Assembly (NCBI GenBank): GCA_963762075.1
Contig: CAVXJC010000002.1
Span: forward strand, 186,001-250,000
Direction of reading: 5' to 3'
Origin: JAOUEA01 sp963762075
GTDB taxonomy: Bacteria; Actinomycetota; UBA4738; HRBIN12
Length of the DNA: 64,000 nt
Shown in pieces: positions 28,329 to 35,900 of this stretch. The notes below the pieces were generated by a model that searched no databases, was not told where the DNA came from, and worked only from the letters and a program-made list of their open reading frames with translations. A program made the translations under genes and the position numbers. Position 1 is the stretch's first letter; every line of letters starts with the position of its first letter.

Positions 28329-31141
28329 GACCGGAGCCTCTCGCCCCGGGGGTCGTAGAAGGGCTCGAGCGCCACCTTGCCCTGCGCCGTGTCGGCGCCC
28401 GAGTGGATCTCGAACGGCGTGCCTTCGCTCGCCCACCCTGCCGGCACCCACGCGAGACCCACGATCGAGCCGACCGCCTCGCTCTGTCGGGCGGAGGTGA
28501 CCCTTCCCACCCAGGTGCCTTCGTGAACGATCGAGGCGCCCTCGGGCGGCAGCCACGAGCCCTCGCACGTGAATCCGACGAGTCGCTCGGCGGGACCGGA
28601 TGCCTCGAGGTCGGCCAGCGAGCGCTTGCCGAGGAAGTCGGGCTTGTCGGCCTTGACCATCCATCCGAGACCCACCCCGTACGGGTCGGATTCCGCGTCG
28701 GTGTCCTGCCCGATCAGGATGTGCTGCTTCTCCAGGCGCAAGATGCGCTGCGCCTCGAGACCGAACGGCACGATGGCCTCCTGACGGCCGGCACGCATGA
28801 TCGCGGCCCACACGTCGTCGCCGTACATCGACGGGAAATGGATCTCGAAGCCGAGCTCGCCGACGAAGCCGATGCGCAGCACGAGTGCGGGCACACCTGC
28901 CACATCGATCTGCGCAGAGCCGAGGTAGCCGAGCGCGTCGGCCGACACGTCGGCGTCGGTGAGCCGCGCCATGACGTCGCGCGACCTCGGCCCCGCGATG
29001 TTCACCGCCGCGAAGGCCCCCGTCACGTTCAACAGTCCAACGTCGAGCTGCCAGTCGGCGAGCCACCACGTCATCCAGCGCTCGAGCGCACCGGTGTTGC
29101 CGCTCGTGACCGTGACGAAGAACTCGTCATCTGCCACGCGCACAATAGCGCCGTCGTCGACGATGACGCCCTCGTCGTTCAGCATCACTCCGTACCGCAC
29201 GCGGCCGACGGGCTGATCGGCGAAGCGATTCGGGTAGAGCCGCTCGAGCAACTCGACGGCTCCGGGACCCGCCACGCGGAACTTGCCGAGCGTCGAGACA
29301 TCGATGACCCCGACCCCGTTGCGGACCGCGCGGACCTCGTCCTCGGGCGTGGTGAAGTGATGGGGACGGCGCCAGTCGCCGGCCCACATGATCTCGGCGC
29401 CCGCGCGAGTGTGCAGGTCATGCATCGTGGTTTCCTTGCGAGGCGTGCGCCGCGTGCCTGCGAGCGTGCCCAGCTCGACCGGAGTCCAGGGCGGACGTGA
29501 AGTCGTGCGTTTGGTCTCGGCGAACGTCGAGCCGGTCGCCTGGGCGCAGAGTCGTTGCGAGGGCACCATGCAGGCCTTCCCCTGGCATGGACCCATGGTG
29601 ATCGTCGTGTAGCGCTTCAGCAGCTCCATCGAGGAGAAGCCCTCGGCGACCGCCTTCTTCAGCTCCTTGTCGGTCACGTCCATGCAGAGGCAGGCGAACT
29701 GCTTCCCGTCGCCGGACCCGATCTCGGGTGGAAGCACGACCGGGTCGCCCTTGTCGGAGGCGGCTTCGCGCAGCGCCTCGATGCGTTCGGCGACGCCTGC
29801 TGCCGGCGCGCCTTGGGCGAGGCCGATCTCGAGGCCGGCCAGACGTCCCTGGGCGACCGCTGCATCGTGCGAGACCGCGCCTGCAACAGTGCCGACGGCG
29901 AACACGTGATCGGGCAGGCGCTCCGGCAGGAAGGCCTGCGCGTGCTCGTCGAAGCCAACCTCGGCGCCAGACATCGAGAGCAGGTTCGTGCTCGGGGCGG
30001 TGAAACCGGCGAGCACGAGCAGGTCACAACCGACGGGCGCGCCGGTAGCGCCGCCGGGCGCGCCGATCGTGACGCCGGTCACGCGGCGGCGCCCCGTGGC
30101 CGCGAGCACCGTCTTGCCGGCCGCCACCCTGTAGCCCTCTCCTGCAGGGGCGTCCTCACGCAGGTCGACCACCGACACGGTCGCTCCGGCCTCGACGAGG
30201 GTGCGCGCAGTCTCGTGACCGGCCTCGCTCGAGGTCATGACGACCGCGTTCCTGCCCGGGAGCACGCCGAATCGATGGACCAGCAGCTCCACCGCCGATG
30301 ACAGCATGATCCCGGGCAGGTCATTGTTCGGGAAGACCGCGGGCTGCTCGATCGCCCCGGTCGCAACCACGAGGGAGCGCGGACGTATGCGGTACAGAGC
30401 GCGAAGGCTCGCCGCGGCGACAAGCGGGCCCTCGAAGATCCCGAACGCGGCCGTGCCCGTGAGGATGCGGACGCCGGCGGACTCGGCCGCGGCACGGAGC
30501 GCGTCCCCCTCGGCCGCGCTCGAGCCACGGCGCAGGGAGCCGCCGACATCTCGCTCCTGCTCGAGCACGAGCGTGTCGAGACCGGCGTCGGCGGCTTCGG
30601 CGCCCGCCGCGAGGCCGGCGGCCCCGCCTCCGATGACCAGCACGTCGGGGTGCAACGTGATGCGTTCTCGCGGCTCGTGGTCCTCCTCACGCGGCACCTT
30701 GCCGAGCCCGGCCTTGGAGCGGATGAACGGTTCGACGAGCGGCCACGCCCATCGAGGGTGTTGGAAGATCTTGTAGTAGAAGCCCGGCGGCATCATGAAC
30801 GAGAACTGATTCAGCCAGCCGTGGATGTCGCGATCGACCGAGGGCCACGCGTTCTGCCGCTTCACCTTCATGCCGTCGCGCACCGGCTCGATGCACGCGC
30901 GCACGTTGGGGATGCCGTCGACCTGCATCATGCAGTTCGGGCACGATCCGGTCATGCACGAGATGCCTCGGGGGCGGTGGTACTTGAACGAACGGCCAGT
31001 GATGTCGACCCCGGCGGCGGCGAGCGCCGAGCCGATCGTGTCACCTTCGAAGGCCGAGATCGTGCGGCGGTCGAGGGCGAATCGCAGCGGCCGGTCGCGC
31101 CGGATCGATTCCCCCTCGCGTTGGCTCAGACGCTCGCTCAC
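28325..31141 (-). CDS. soxA: Sarcosine oxidase-like alpha subunit with two Fe-S sites
   Basis: 938 residues. Order: Fer2_4 domain (about 15-100), FAD/NAD domain with GGGAAG at 171-176, a BFD-like domain (about 475-530), then a GcvT-type folate-binding domain (about 575-938). Unlike canonical SoxA from memory, the ferredoxin-like domain keeps C62-x4-C67-x2-C70-x12-C83, a plant-type [2Fe-2S] pattern, and the middle domain keeps C484-x-C486 and C519-x4-C524. This suggests electrons leave through Fe-S clusters to an acceptor rather than directly to oxygen, closer to dehydrogenase relatives such as N-methylglutamate dehydrogenase. Overlaps soxD at one end and soxG at the other. Confidence 0.9.
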   Translation of the reverse strand: MSERLSQREGESIRRDRPLRFALDRRTISAFEGDTIGSALAAAGVDITGRSFKYHRPRGISCMTGSCPNCMMQVDGIPNVRACIEPVRDGMKVKRQNAWPSVDRDIHGWLNQFSFMMPPGFYYKIFQHPRWAWPLVEPFIRSKAGLGKVPREEDHEPRERITLHPDVLVIGGGAAGLAAGAEAADAGLDTLVLEQERDVGGSLRRGSSAAEGDALRAAAESAGVRILTGTAAFGIFEGPLVAAASLRALYRIRPRSLVVATGAIEQPAVFPNNDLPGIMLSSAVELLVHRFGVLPGRNAVVMTSSEAGHETARTLVEAGATVSVVDLREDAPAGEGYRVAAGKTVLAATGRRRVTGVTIGAPGGATGAPVGCDLLVLAGFTAPSTNLLSMSGAEVGFDEHAQAFLPERLPDHVFAVGTVAGAVSHDAAVAQGRLAGLEIGLAQGAPAAGVAERIEALREAASDKGDPVVLPPEIGSGDGKQFACLCMDVTDKELKKAVAEGFSSMELLKRYTTITMGPCQGKACMVPSQRLCAQATGSTFAETKRTTSRPPWTPVELGTLAGTRRTPRKETTMHDLHTRAGAEIMWAGDWRRPHHFTTPEDEVRAVRNGVGVIDVSTLGKFRVAGPGAVELLERLYPNRFADQPVGRVRYGVMLNDEGVIVDDGAIVRVADDEFFVTVTSGNTGALERWMTWWLADWQLDVGLLNVTGAFAAVNIAGPRSRDVMARLTDADVSADALGYLGSAQIDVAGVPALVLRIGFVGELGFEIHFPSMYGDDVWAAIMRAGRQEAIVPFGLEAQRILRLEKQHILIGQDTDAESDPYGVGLGWMVKADKPDFLGKRSLADLEASGPAERLVGFTCEGSWLPPEGASIVHEGTWVGRVTSARQSEAVGSIVGLAWVPAGWASEGTPFEIHSGADTAQGKVALEPFYDPRGERLRS

Positions 31142-31467
31142 GCCATGACCCCCGGCGCTCCGGGCTCTCCCGCGACGCCCGGCGTCACCCCGGTCGGATC
31201 GTGCGGATCACGGTCCTGCCCGGGCAGCCACGTCGACCGAACCTCATTGGTCGATGTGTGGCGTTCGGCGAGGAACCACGCGCGGCATCCGTCGCGGTGC
31301 AGCCACCATTCCGTCTGCCAGCCGTTGACGTTCTCTCGGTAGTAGAGGTAATCCGTGAACTCACGCTCGGCTGCCCCCTCGGCCGCCCGGCTGGTGGTCT
31401 CGCCGCCGTACGCGAACTCCAGCGCCTCACGCGAGCCGCAGTGGGGGCAGTCGATCACGAACGTCAT
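31138..31467 (-). CDS. soxD: Sarcosine oxidase-like delta subunit
   Basis: 109 residues. CPHCGSREALEFAYGG is the zinc-binding N-terminus of SoxD, and the family core FTDYLYYRENVNGWQTEWWL is followed by HRDGCRAWF, supplying the remaining His and Cys ligands. Small structural zinc subunit of the heterotetramer. The stop overlaps the soxA start as ATGA. Its own start overlaps the stop of the 43-residue amidotransferase-like stub, also as ATGA. Confidence 0.92.
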   Translation of the reverse strand: MTFVIDCPHCGSREALEFAYGGETTSRAAEGAAEREFTDYLYYRENVNGWQTEWWLHRDGCRAWFLAERHTSTNEVRSTWLPGQDRDPHDPTGVTPGVAGEPGAPGVMA

Positions 31468-31595
31468 CGGTGCGAGCCTTCGCCGTTCGCCCCGAGGCGA
31501 GCCGCGACGAGCGCGGACTTCCGATGCTCGGCCATGACTCGGCCGATCGGTGCGTCGTTACGCCGCTTGTAGAAGATGCCGGTGATGCCGCACAT
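31464..31595 (-). pseudogene. 43-residue class II amidotransferase N-terminal stub
   Basis: The minus strand from ATG 31595 reads MCGITGIFYKRRNDAPIGRV and then loses family similarity, stopping after 43 residues with a TGA that overlaps the soxD ATG. The first 20 or so residues match the N-terminus of Ntn-type glutamine amidotransferases (catalytic Cys2), such as MgsA/GlxB. This could be a relic of a lost or frameshifted amidotransferase gene that headed the sox operon, or a short upstream frame that now couples translation into soxD. Only a weak ribosome site is visible (GGCGGGCGG), so expression is uncertain. Confidence 0.5.
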
Positions 31596-31649
31596 GGGGC
31601 CGCCCGCCTCTCCGCAGTCGGCAACGGGGGCTAGCCTAACCGCTTCCGT

Positions 31650-32282
31650 TCAGCCCAGACGATCGAGGGACGCGTCAAGCGAGACCGGATTCTCGACGCG
31701 AAATGTGTCCGATATGCACATACCTCGACATTGCCTGACCGCGTATCTCTGTGCCAGGTCGCTTGCGAGTCCGTCACAACACGACATAACCATCGGGCGA
31801 CTCAAACTCGGCTCGCTGGCCCAGAGGAGGCAGGGGTTGGCTTCGCGGATCTTGCGCACGGCGCGCCGATAAGTGCGTGAGTCGAGCGCCGCCCTGTCGG
31901 GACCGAACACCAGGATCCCGGGATCACGTTCGGAGACGAGCTCGAGCAGGGCCGTGATCGGGCGCGGGCTCCTGATCCGTAGTCGTTCGACCTGCAGACC
32001 GAGGGAACGGGCCAATCGCACGGACCGTCGCATCGAGATCGCCACCTCTGGGGTGAACTCTTCCAAAGCGTCATAGCCCAGCCGCACGGACAGCCACAGC
32101 GGTTCCAGCCGCGTGACATTGACGAGGATCAGCGTTCGGCCCTCTTCCACGGCTGAGTCGACGGCGAACACCGTGGCGACGTCGTCGAGCGGAACCCCCA
32201 GCGTGGCAAGCACGACCGGACGACCGTCGGCGACCGTCTCATCCGGCGGCGTCGACCCTCGAAGATCCGTGGCCGCCCGCAA
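31650..32282 (-). CDS. Universal-stress-protein-like domain protein
   Basis: 210 residues. The centre (about 20-155) follows the Usp alpha/beta pattern: VVLATLGVPLDD, TLILVNVTRLEPL, LLELVSERDPGILVFGPDRAAL and YRRAVRKIREANPCLLWA. The ATP-binding G-x2-G-x9-G(S/T) loop is replaced (GPDRAALDSRTYRRAV), so nucleotide binding is doubtful. The last 50 residues carry several cysteines (SCCDG, RQCRGMC) and are not part of the Usp fold. Function unknown. Lies just upstream of the sox operon on the same strand. Confidence 0.6.
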   Translation of the reverse strand: MRAATDLRGSTPPDETVADGRPVVLATLGVPLDDVATVFAVDSAVEEGRTLILVNVTRLEPLWLSVRLGYDALEEFTPEVAISMRRSVRLARSLGLQVERLRIRSPRPITALLELVSERDPGILVFGPDRAALDSRTYRRAVRKIREANPCLLWASEPSLSRPMVMSCCDGLASDLAQRYAVRQCRGMCISDTFRVENPVSLDASLDRLG

Positions 32283-32285
32283 CGG

Positions 32286-32639
32286 CTACTCCGGACGGAG
32301 CTGCCAGGTGGGCACGCTGCGCGCCTTGGCGCGGAGCTTCCGTCGCCACCTGGGCATGAAGATGAGCATCCATGCGCCGACGACGATCGGGGCGAGCGCC
32401 CATGCAGCAGGTCCTGCGGTCACGGCGAGCGCCGCGAACCCTCCCGCCACGACGACCGCAGCGACCATGACCTTCACGCGCTCATCGCGCATCTGCCTCA
32501 TGATGCCCCAGTACTCGTCTGGCGGGATCTGATTCGTATCCCACTTGCGCTCGCACTCCGGGCACTGCCATGTCTCGCCGTACGGTACGTACTGCACCTG
32601 ACCGCAGTCGCACCGAACCGTGATGGACGCTCCTCGCAT
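32286..32639 (-). CDS. Zinc-ribbon membrane protein
   Basis: 117 residues. The N-terminus CDCGQVQYVPYGETWQCPEC forms a C-x-C...C-x2-C zinc ribbon, followed by two transmembrane helices at about 58-95 and a basic C-terminal tail. I do not recognise a family with a known role. It ends 4 bases before the Usp-like gene on the same strand and is probably cotranscribed with it. Confidence 0.65.
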   Translation of the reverse strand: MRGASITVRCDCGQVQYVPYGETWQCPECERKWDTNQIPPDEYWGIMRQMRDERVKVMVAAVVVAGGFAALAVTAGPAAWALAPIVVGAWMLIFMPRWRRKLRAKARSVPTWQLRPE

Positions 32640-32724
32640 GCCCTGATGCTACTCCCCGACGACCCCCGGCCCGAGATTCGTGCGGTGCAGACCGCCTCGG
32701 ACACTCGGGTGTACGAACTCACCG

Positions 32725-32754
32725 TTGCGGGGTTCGTGGAAGGCGTGCTATACC
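32725..32754 (+). promoter_or_regulatory. Candidate sigma-70-type promoter of the permease operon
   Basis: TTGCGG (32725-32730) and TATACC (32749-32754) with an 18-base spacer, about 46 bases before the permease start codon. It is the only reasonable -35/-10 pair in this 160-base gap. Confidence 0.4.
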
Positions 32755-32799
32755 GCCGACGACACCCCCGCCGGGGGGCAGAAGAGAAGGAGGTGTCGC

Positions 32800-34317
32800 G
32801 TGGCTGAGGCGACGATCGAGGAACGCCAGCTCCTCAAGTCGCTCCACTGGTACGACGGGTTCGTGATCGCCTTGTGCAACCCGGGATTCCTGATCGCATC
32901 TCTCGGATTCTCGCTCAGCACGGTGGGTGCATGGGGCTCGGTCGTGCTGTGGGGGATCTCCGCACTGGTCGCACTCCTCCAGAACTGGATCTACTCCGAA
33001 ACCGCAGCGATGTTCCCGGACAAGCCCGGCGGGATCGCCCTGTATGCCCATGAGGGTTGGCGGAGCCGGTTCAATCTCTTCGGCCCCATCGCGGCGTTCG
33101 GCTACTGGATCGGGTGGTCGGTCGTGCTGTCCCTGTTCGGCAACCTGATCGGTGGGCTCGTGACCACACAGTGGTTCTCCTCCGCCAAGTTCGGGGGTCC
33201 CGCCGGAGACGCCGAGTTGTCCGACGGTGGGTACTTCAGCACCGGGTTCGTGGACATCGGTCTTCCACAGCTGATCGGCATCGGACTGATCGTCGCCGTG
33301 TGGCTGTTCAACATCTACGGCGTCAAGCCGTCGCTCTTCGTCGGTTACGTCACGGGCATCCTGCTCGTGGTCCCGCTCTTCATCTTCATCGTGTTGCCGT
33401 TCCTGACGGGTGACTGGCAGAGCTCGAACCTCGAGTACGCCAGCGTCGAGGGATTCAGCAACGTCGAAGTCGCGTTGATGTGGCTGTTCCTGATGTGTTG
33501 GTCGGCGTACGGGGTCGAAGTGTGCGCGAGCTTCGCGCCGGAGTATCACGACACCCGTCGCGACACCACGCTCGCCCTGCGCTCCGCGGGTCTGTTCTCG
33601 TTGTTCGTGTACGTGATGATGCCGCTCGGGCTCGGTGGGGTAGTCGGAACGACCGGCGACTACGGGCCGTTCTACGTCGAGGCCTTCAAGACGATCGCCG
33701 GTGACTTCATGGGGTCGATCGGCCTCATCTGTCTCATCGCGAGCCTCGTTCTGTCCATGAACACGGCGACGGCGGACGGTGGCCGGGCCCTGTACGGGAT
33801 CGCCCGCGACGACATGACCATCAAGCAGCTCTACCACCTCAACCGGTTCCATGTGCCCGGCCGAGCGATGACCGTGGACATGGCCGTGAACGTGCTGTTC
33901 ATCCTGTTCATCGCCAACAACCTGGCGCTGCTGTATGCATCGAACATCGGCTACGTGTTCTCGCACGTGCTCGCGCTCACCGGCTTCCTTCTCCTCCGCA
34001 TGGACCGGCCCGACTGGCCACGTCCCATCAAGGCCGGAGGACTGTGGCCCGTGGTTGCCGGCCTGTTGGCCCTGTTCAACCTCGTCCTGGTTGTCTGGGG
34101 TGTGACGCAACGGGAACTCGCGTCCACGATCGGTGGTTACGACTTCAGCGGCTCGTTCTTCGTGGGATTCGCGGTGCTGATCCTCTCGGTGCTGCTGTTC
34201 TTCTACCGACGGGTGGTGCAGGACAAGGCGAGGATCACGCTGCGCGATACCGACGTGTCGATCACGCCCAGCGAGGAACAGATGGCGTTGCTCCGCGAGG
34301 AGGTCTCGGCTCGCTAG
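32800..34317 (+). CDS. APC-superfamily amino acid/amine permease
   Basis: 505 residues, about 12 transmembrane helices, starting at a GTG with a near-perfect AGGAGG 6-7 bases upstream. The first helix reads LCNPGFLIASLGFSL, the unwound helix-1 binding loop of APC transporters; YSETAAMFPDKPGGIALYAHEG is the helix 2-3 segment (key part MFPDKPGGIALYAHEG) of the amino-acid permease group. As first gene upstream of the plus-strand oxygenase/GcvT genes, it probably imports the substrate of the island, an amino acid or amine. The substrate cannot be named from sequence. Confidence 0.88.
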   Translation: MAEATIEERQLLKSLHWYDGFVIALCNPGFLIASLGFSLSTVGAWGSVVLWGISALVALLQNWIYSETAAMFPDKPGGIALYAHEGWRSRFNLFGPIAAFGYWIGWSVVLSLFGNLIGGLVTTQWFSSAKFGGPAGDAELSDGGYFSTGFVDIGLPQLIGIGLIVAVWLFNIYGVKPSLFVGYVTGILLVVPLFIFIVLPFLTGDWQSSNLEYASVEGFSNVEVALMWLFLMCWSAYGVEVCASFAPEYHDTRRDTTLALRSAGLFSLFVYVMMPLGLGGVVGTTGDYGPFYVEAFKTIAGDFMGSIGLICLIASLVLSMNTATADGGRALYGIARDDMTIKQLYHLNRFHVPGRAMTVDMAVNVLFILFIANNLALLYASNIGYVFSHVLALTGFLLLRMDRPDWPRPIKAGGLWPVVAGLLALFNLVLVVWGVTQRELASTIGGYDFSGSFFVGFAVLILSVLLFFYRRVVQDKARITLRDTDVSITPSEEQMALLREEVSAR

Positions 34318-34341
34318 GCGGCCCCGGATCGGCTCACCGCA

Positions 34342-34366
34342 GAGGGGCGGCATGTCGCCGCCCCTC
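34342..34366 (+). terminator. Terminator-like hairpin after the permease gene
   Basis: Perfect arms GAGGGGCGGC and GCCGCCCCTC around a 5-base loop (ATGTC), starting 25 bases after the permease stop. No T run follows, so it may only attenuate transcription into the downstream genes. Confidence 0.5.
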
Positions 34367-34450
34367 CTCGGCCGCGTCCTTCGGCCGTGCGAACCCGCAC
34401 GCGCCGGTAACATCACCTAAGGCATTCGATGCCCGTCCGGAGGTGGGTCC

Positions 34451-35851
34451 ATGACCGAGAAGATGTGGGGATCCGAGCCGTTCTGGGGCCTCGGGTACGA
34501 GTGGGACCCCGACTGGGTGTTCACCGACCGGCAGAAGGAGCTCCGAGCGACGATCATCGAGCTCTGCGAGACGGAGCTTCGGGCCAACGCCAAGCGATTC
34601 GACGACGAGCTCACGTTCCCTCGCCGGAACTTGGAGATCCTCGGTGAGCACGGTTTCCTCGCATTGACCGTGCCTGAGGAATACGGCGGGCTCGGCGAGA
34701 ACCACGTCGCCTACTCGATGGTGTGCGAGACGATCGCGCGCTACGGCTGCGCCTCGACGGCGATGTGCTACGTGATGCACATGGGGGCGGTCAACGCGAT
34801 CATGCTCCGCCAGACACCGGAGCTCGTCGACAAGTACATCCGCCCGCTCAACAGCGGCAAGCTGGGCACCCTGTCGTACTCGGACCCCGAGACGGGCTCG
34901 CACTTCTGGTATCCGATCTCATCGGGCGCATCCCGCTCGAACGGCGGCTACACGGTGCGGAAGAAGGCCTCGTGGACGACCTCGGGCGGCTTCGCCGATT
35001 TCTATGTCGTGCAGACGACGAGCCCCGATTTCACCGGCTACGACGACCTGTCGGTCTTCGTGGTCGATGGTGAACATGTGAAGTCGCAGCCCTCGCTCTG
35101 GGACGCGCTCGGTCTGCGCGGCAACCAGTCCGGGCCGATCGAGATCGACGGCATCGAGGTGCCGGTCGAGCAGCTCGTCGGTCCGACCGGCGACGGAGCC
35201 ACCTCGAACGACGAGTCGGTCGATCCCTGGTTCCTCATCGGATCGTCATCGGTGTGGAACGGTCTCGCGCTCGGCGCGATCGACATCGCCAAACGGCACA
35301 CCACGCGCAAGCGACACGTCGACGTCGGCCTCCGCGTCGCCGACTACCCCACCATCCAGGACTACGTCGGAGAGGCGCTCATGGACACGAACGCCAGCCG
35401 CGTCTTCGCCCTCTCGGTCGCACAAGCCATGGACGGCGCCACGGAGAACAACACGAAGAACCCGGGTCCGGGTGAGCTCGCGCGAGGAAACTTCCTGCAT
35501 TGGGCGTGGCAGATCAAGTTCGAGGCGGCCAAGAACGTGGCGCACGTCGTCGACAAGATGCTTCACGCCTGCGGCGGATCAGGCTATAAGCGCGACATGG
35601 AGCTCGAGCGCTACCTGCGCGACGCGAAGGCCGGATGGGTCATGGGGCCGACCAATGAGGTCCTCCGCCAGTTCGTCGGCAAGGCGGTGCTGCTCGGCTT
35701 CGAGTCGCTCGACTACTGGAATCAGTCGTACAACCGCCGTGCCGTCGAGAACGAGGTGAAGAAGCTCGACGCGGCCGCCAAGCGCGAGCTGGCGAAGCAG
35801 CTGATGTCGCAGGCCGACGATGAAGAGACCAAGGAACCAGCCACGACGTAG
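34451..35851 (+). CDS. Acyl-CoA-dehydrogenase-fold flavoenzyme lacking the catalytic Glu
   Basis: 466 residues with the acyl-CoA dehydrogenase fold: LTVPEEYGGLG near 75-85, the flavin-binding middle beta domain with LSYSDPETGSHFW and WTTSGGFADFYVV, and helical C-terminal domain with HACGGSGYKRDMELERYLRDA. Where most members carry the base in YEGT, this one reads MGPTNEVLRQF, placing Gly399 at the Glu position, and I see no Glu at the helix-G site used by isovaleryl-CoA dehydrogenase. It may therefore be a monooxygenase of the fold (DszC/HpaB-like) that takes reduced flavin from the reductase encoded at 39130-40125. ATG follows GGAGGTGGG. Confidence 0.82.
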   Translation: MTEKMWGSEPFWGLGYEWDPDWVFTDRQKELRATIIELCETELRANAKRFDDELTFPRRNLEILGEHGFLALTVPEEYGGLGENHVAYSMVCETIARYGCASTAMCYVMHMGAVNAIMLRQTPELVDKYIRPLNSGKLGTLSYSDPETGSHFWYPISSGASRSNGGYTVRKKASWTTSGGFADFYVVQTTSPDFTGYDDLSVFVVDGEHVKSQPSLWDALGLRGNQSGPIEIDGIEVPVEQLVGPTGDGATSNDESVDPWFLIGSSSVWNGLALGAIDIAKRHTTRKRHVDVGLRVADYPTIQDYVGEALMDTNASRVFALSVAQAMDGATENNTKNPGPGELARGNFLHWAWQIKFEAAKNVAHVVDKMLHACGGSGYKRDMELERYLRDAKAGWVMGPTNEVLRQFVGKAVLLGFESLDYWNQSYNRRAVENEVKKLDAAAKRELAKQLMSQADDEETKEPATT

Positions 35852-35900
35852 GGCGACAGCCGGGCAGCGGCCCGGCGCGCCGGAGGGAAGCGAGCAAGCC

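Noticed and set aside
28325..31141. Plain sarcosine oxidase alpha subunit
   Set aside because: Kept only as a family label, because both Fe-S cysteine sets argue for a dehydrogenase-type relative.
32719..34416. 565-codon open frame on the minus strand
   Set aside because: Antisense to the well-supported permease gene; no motif.
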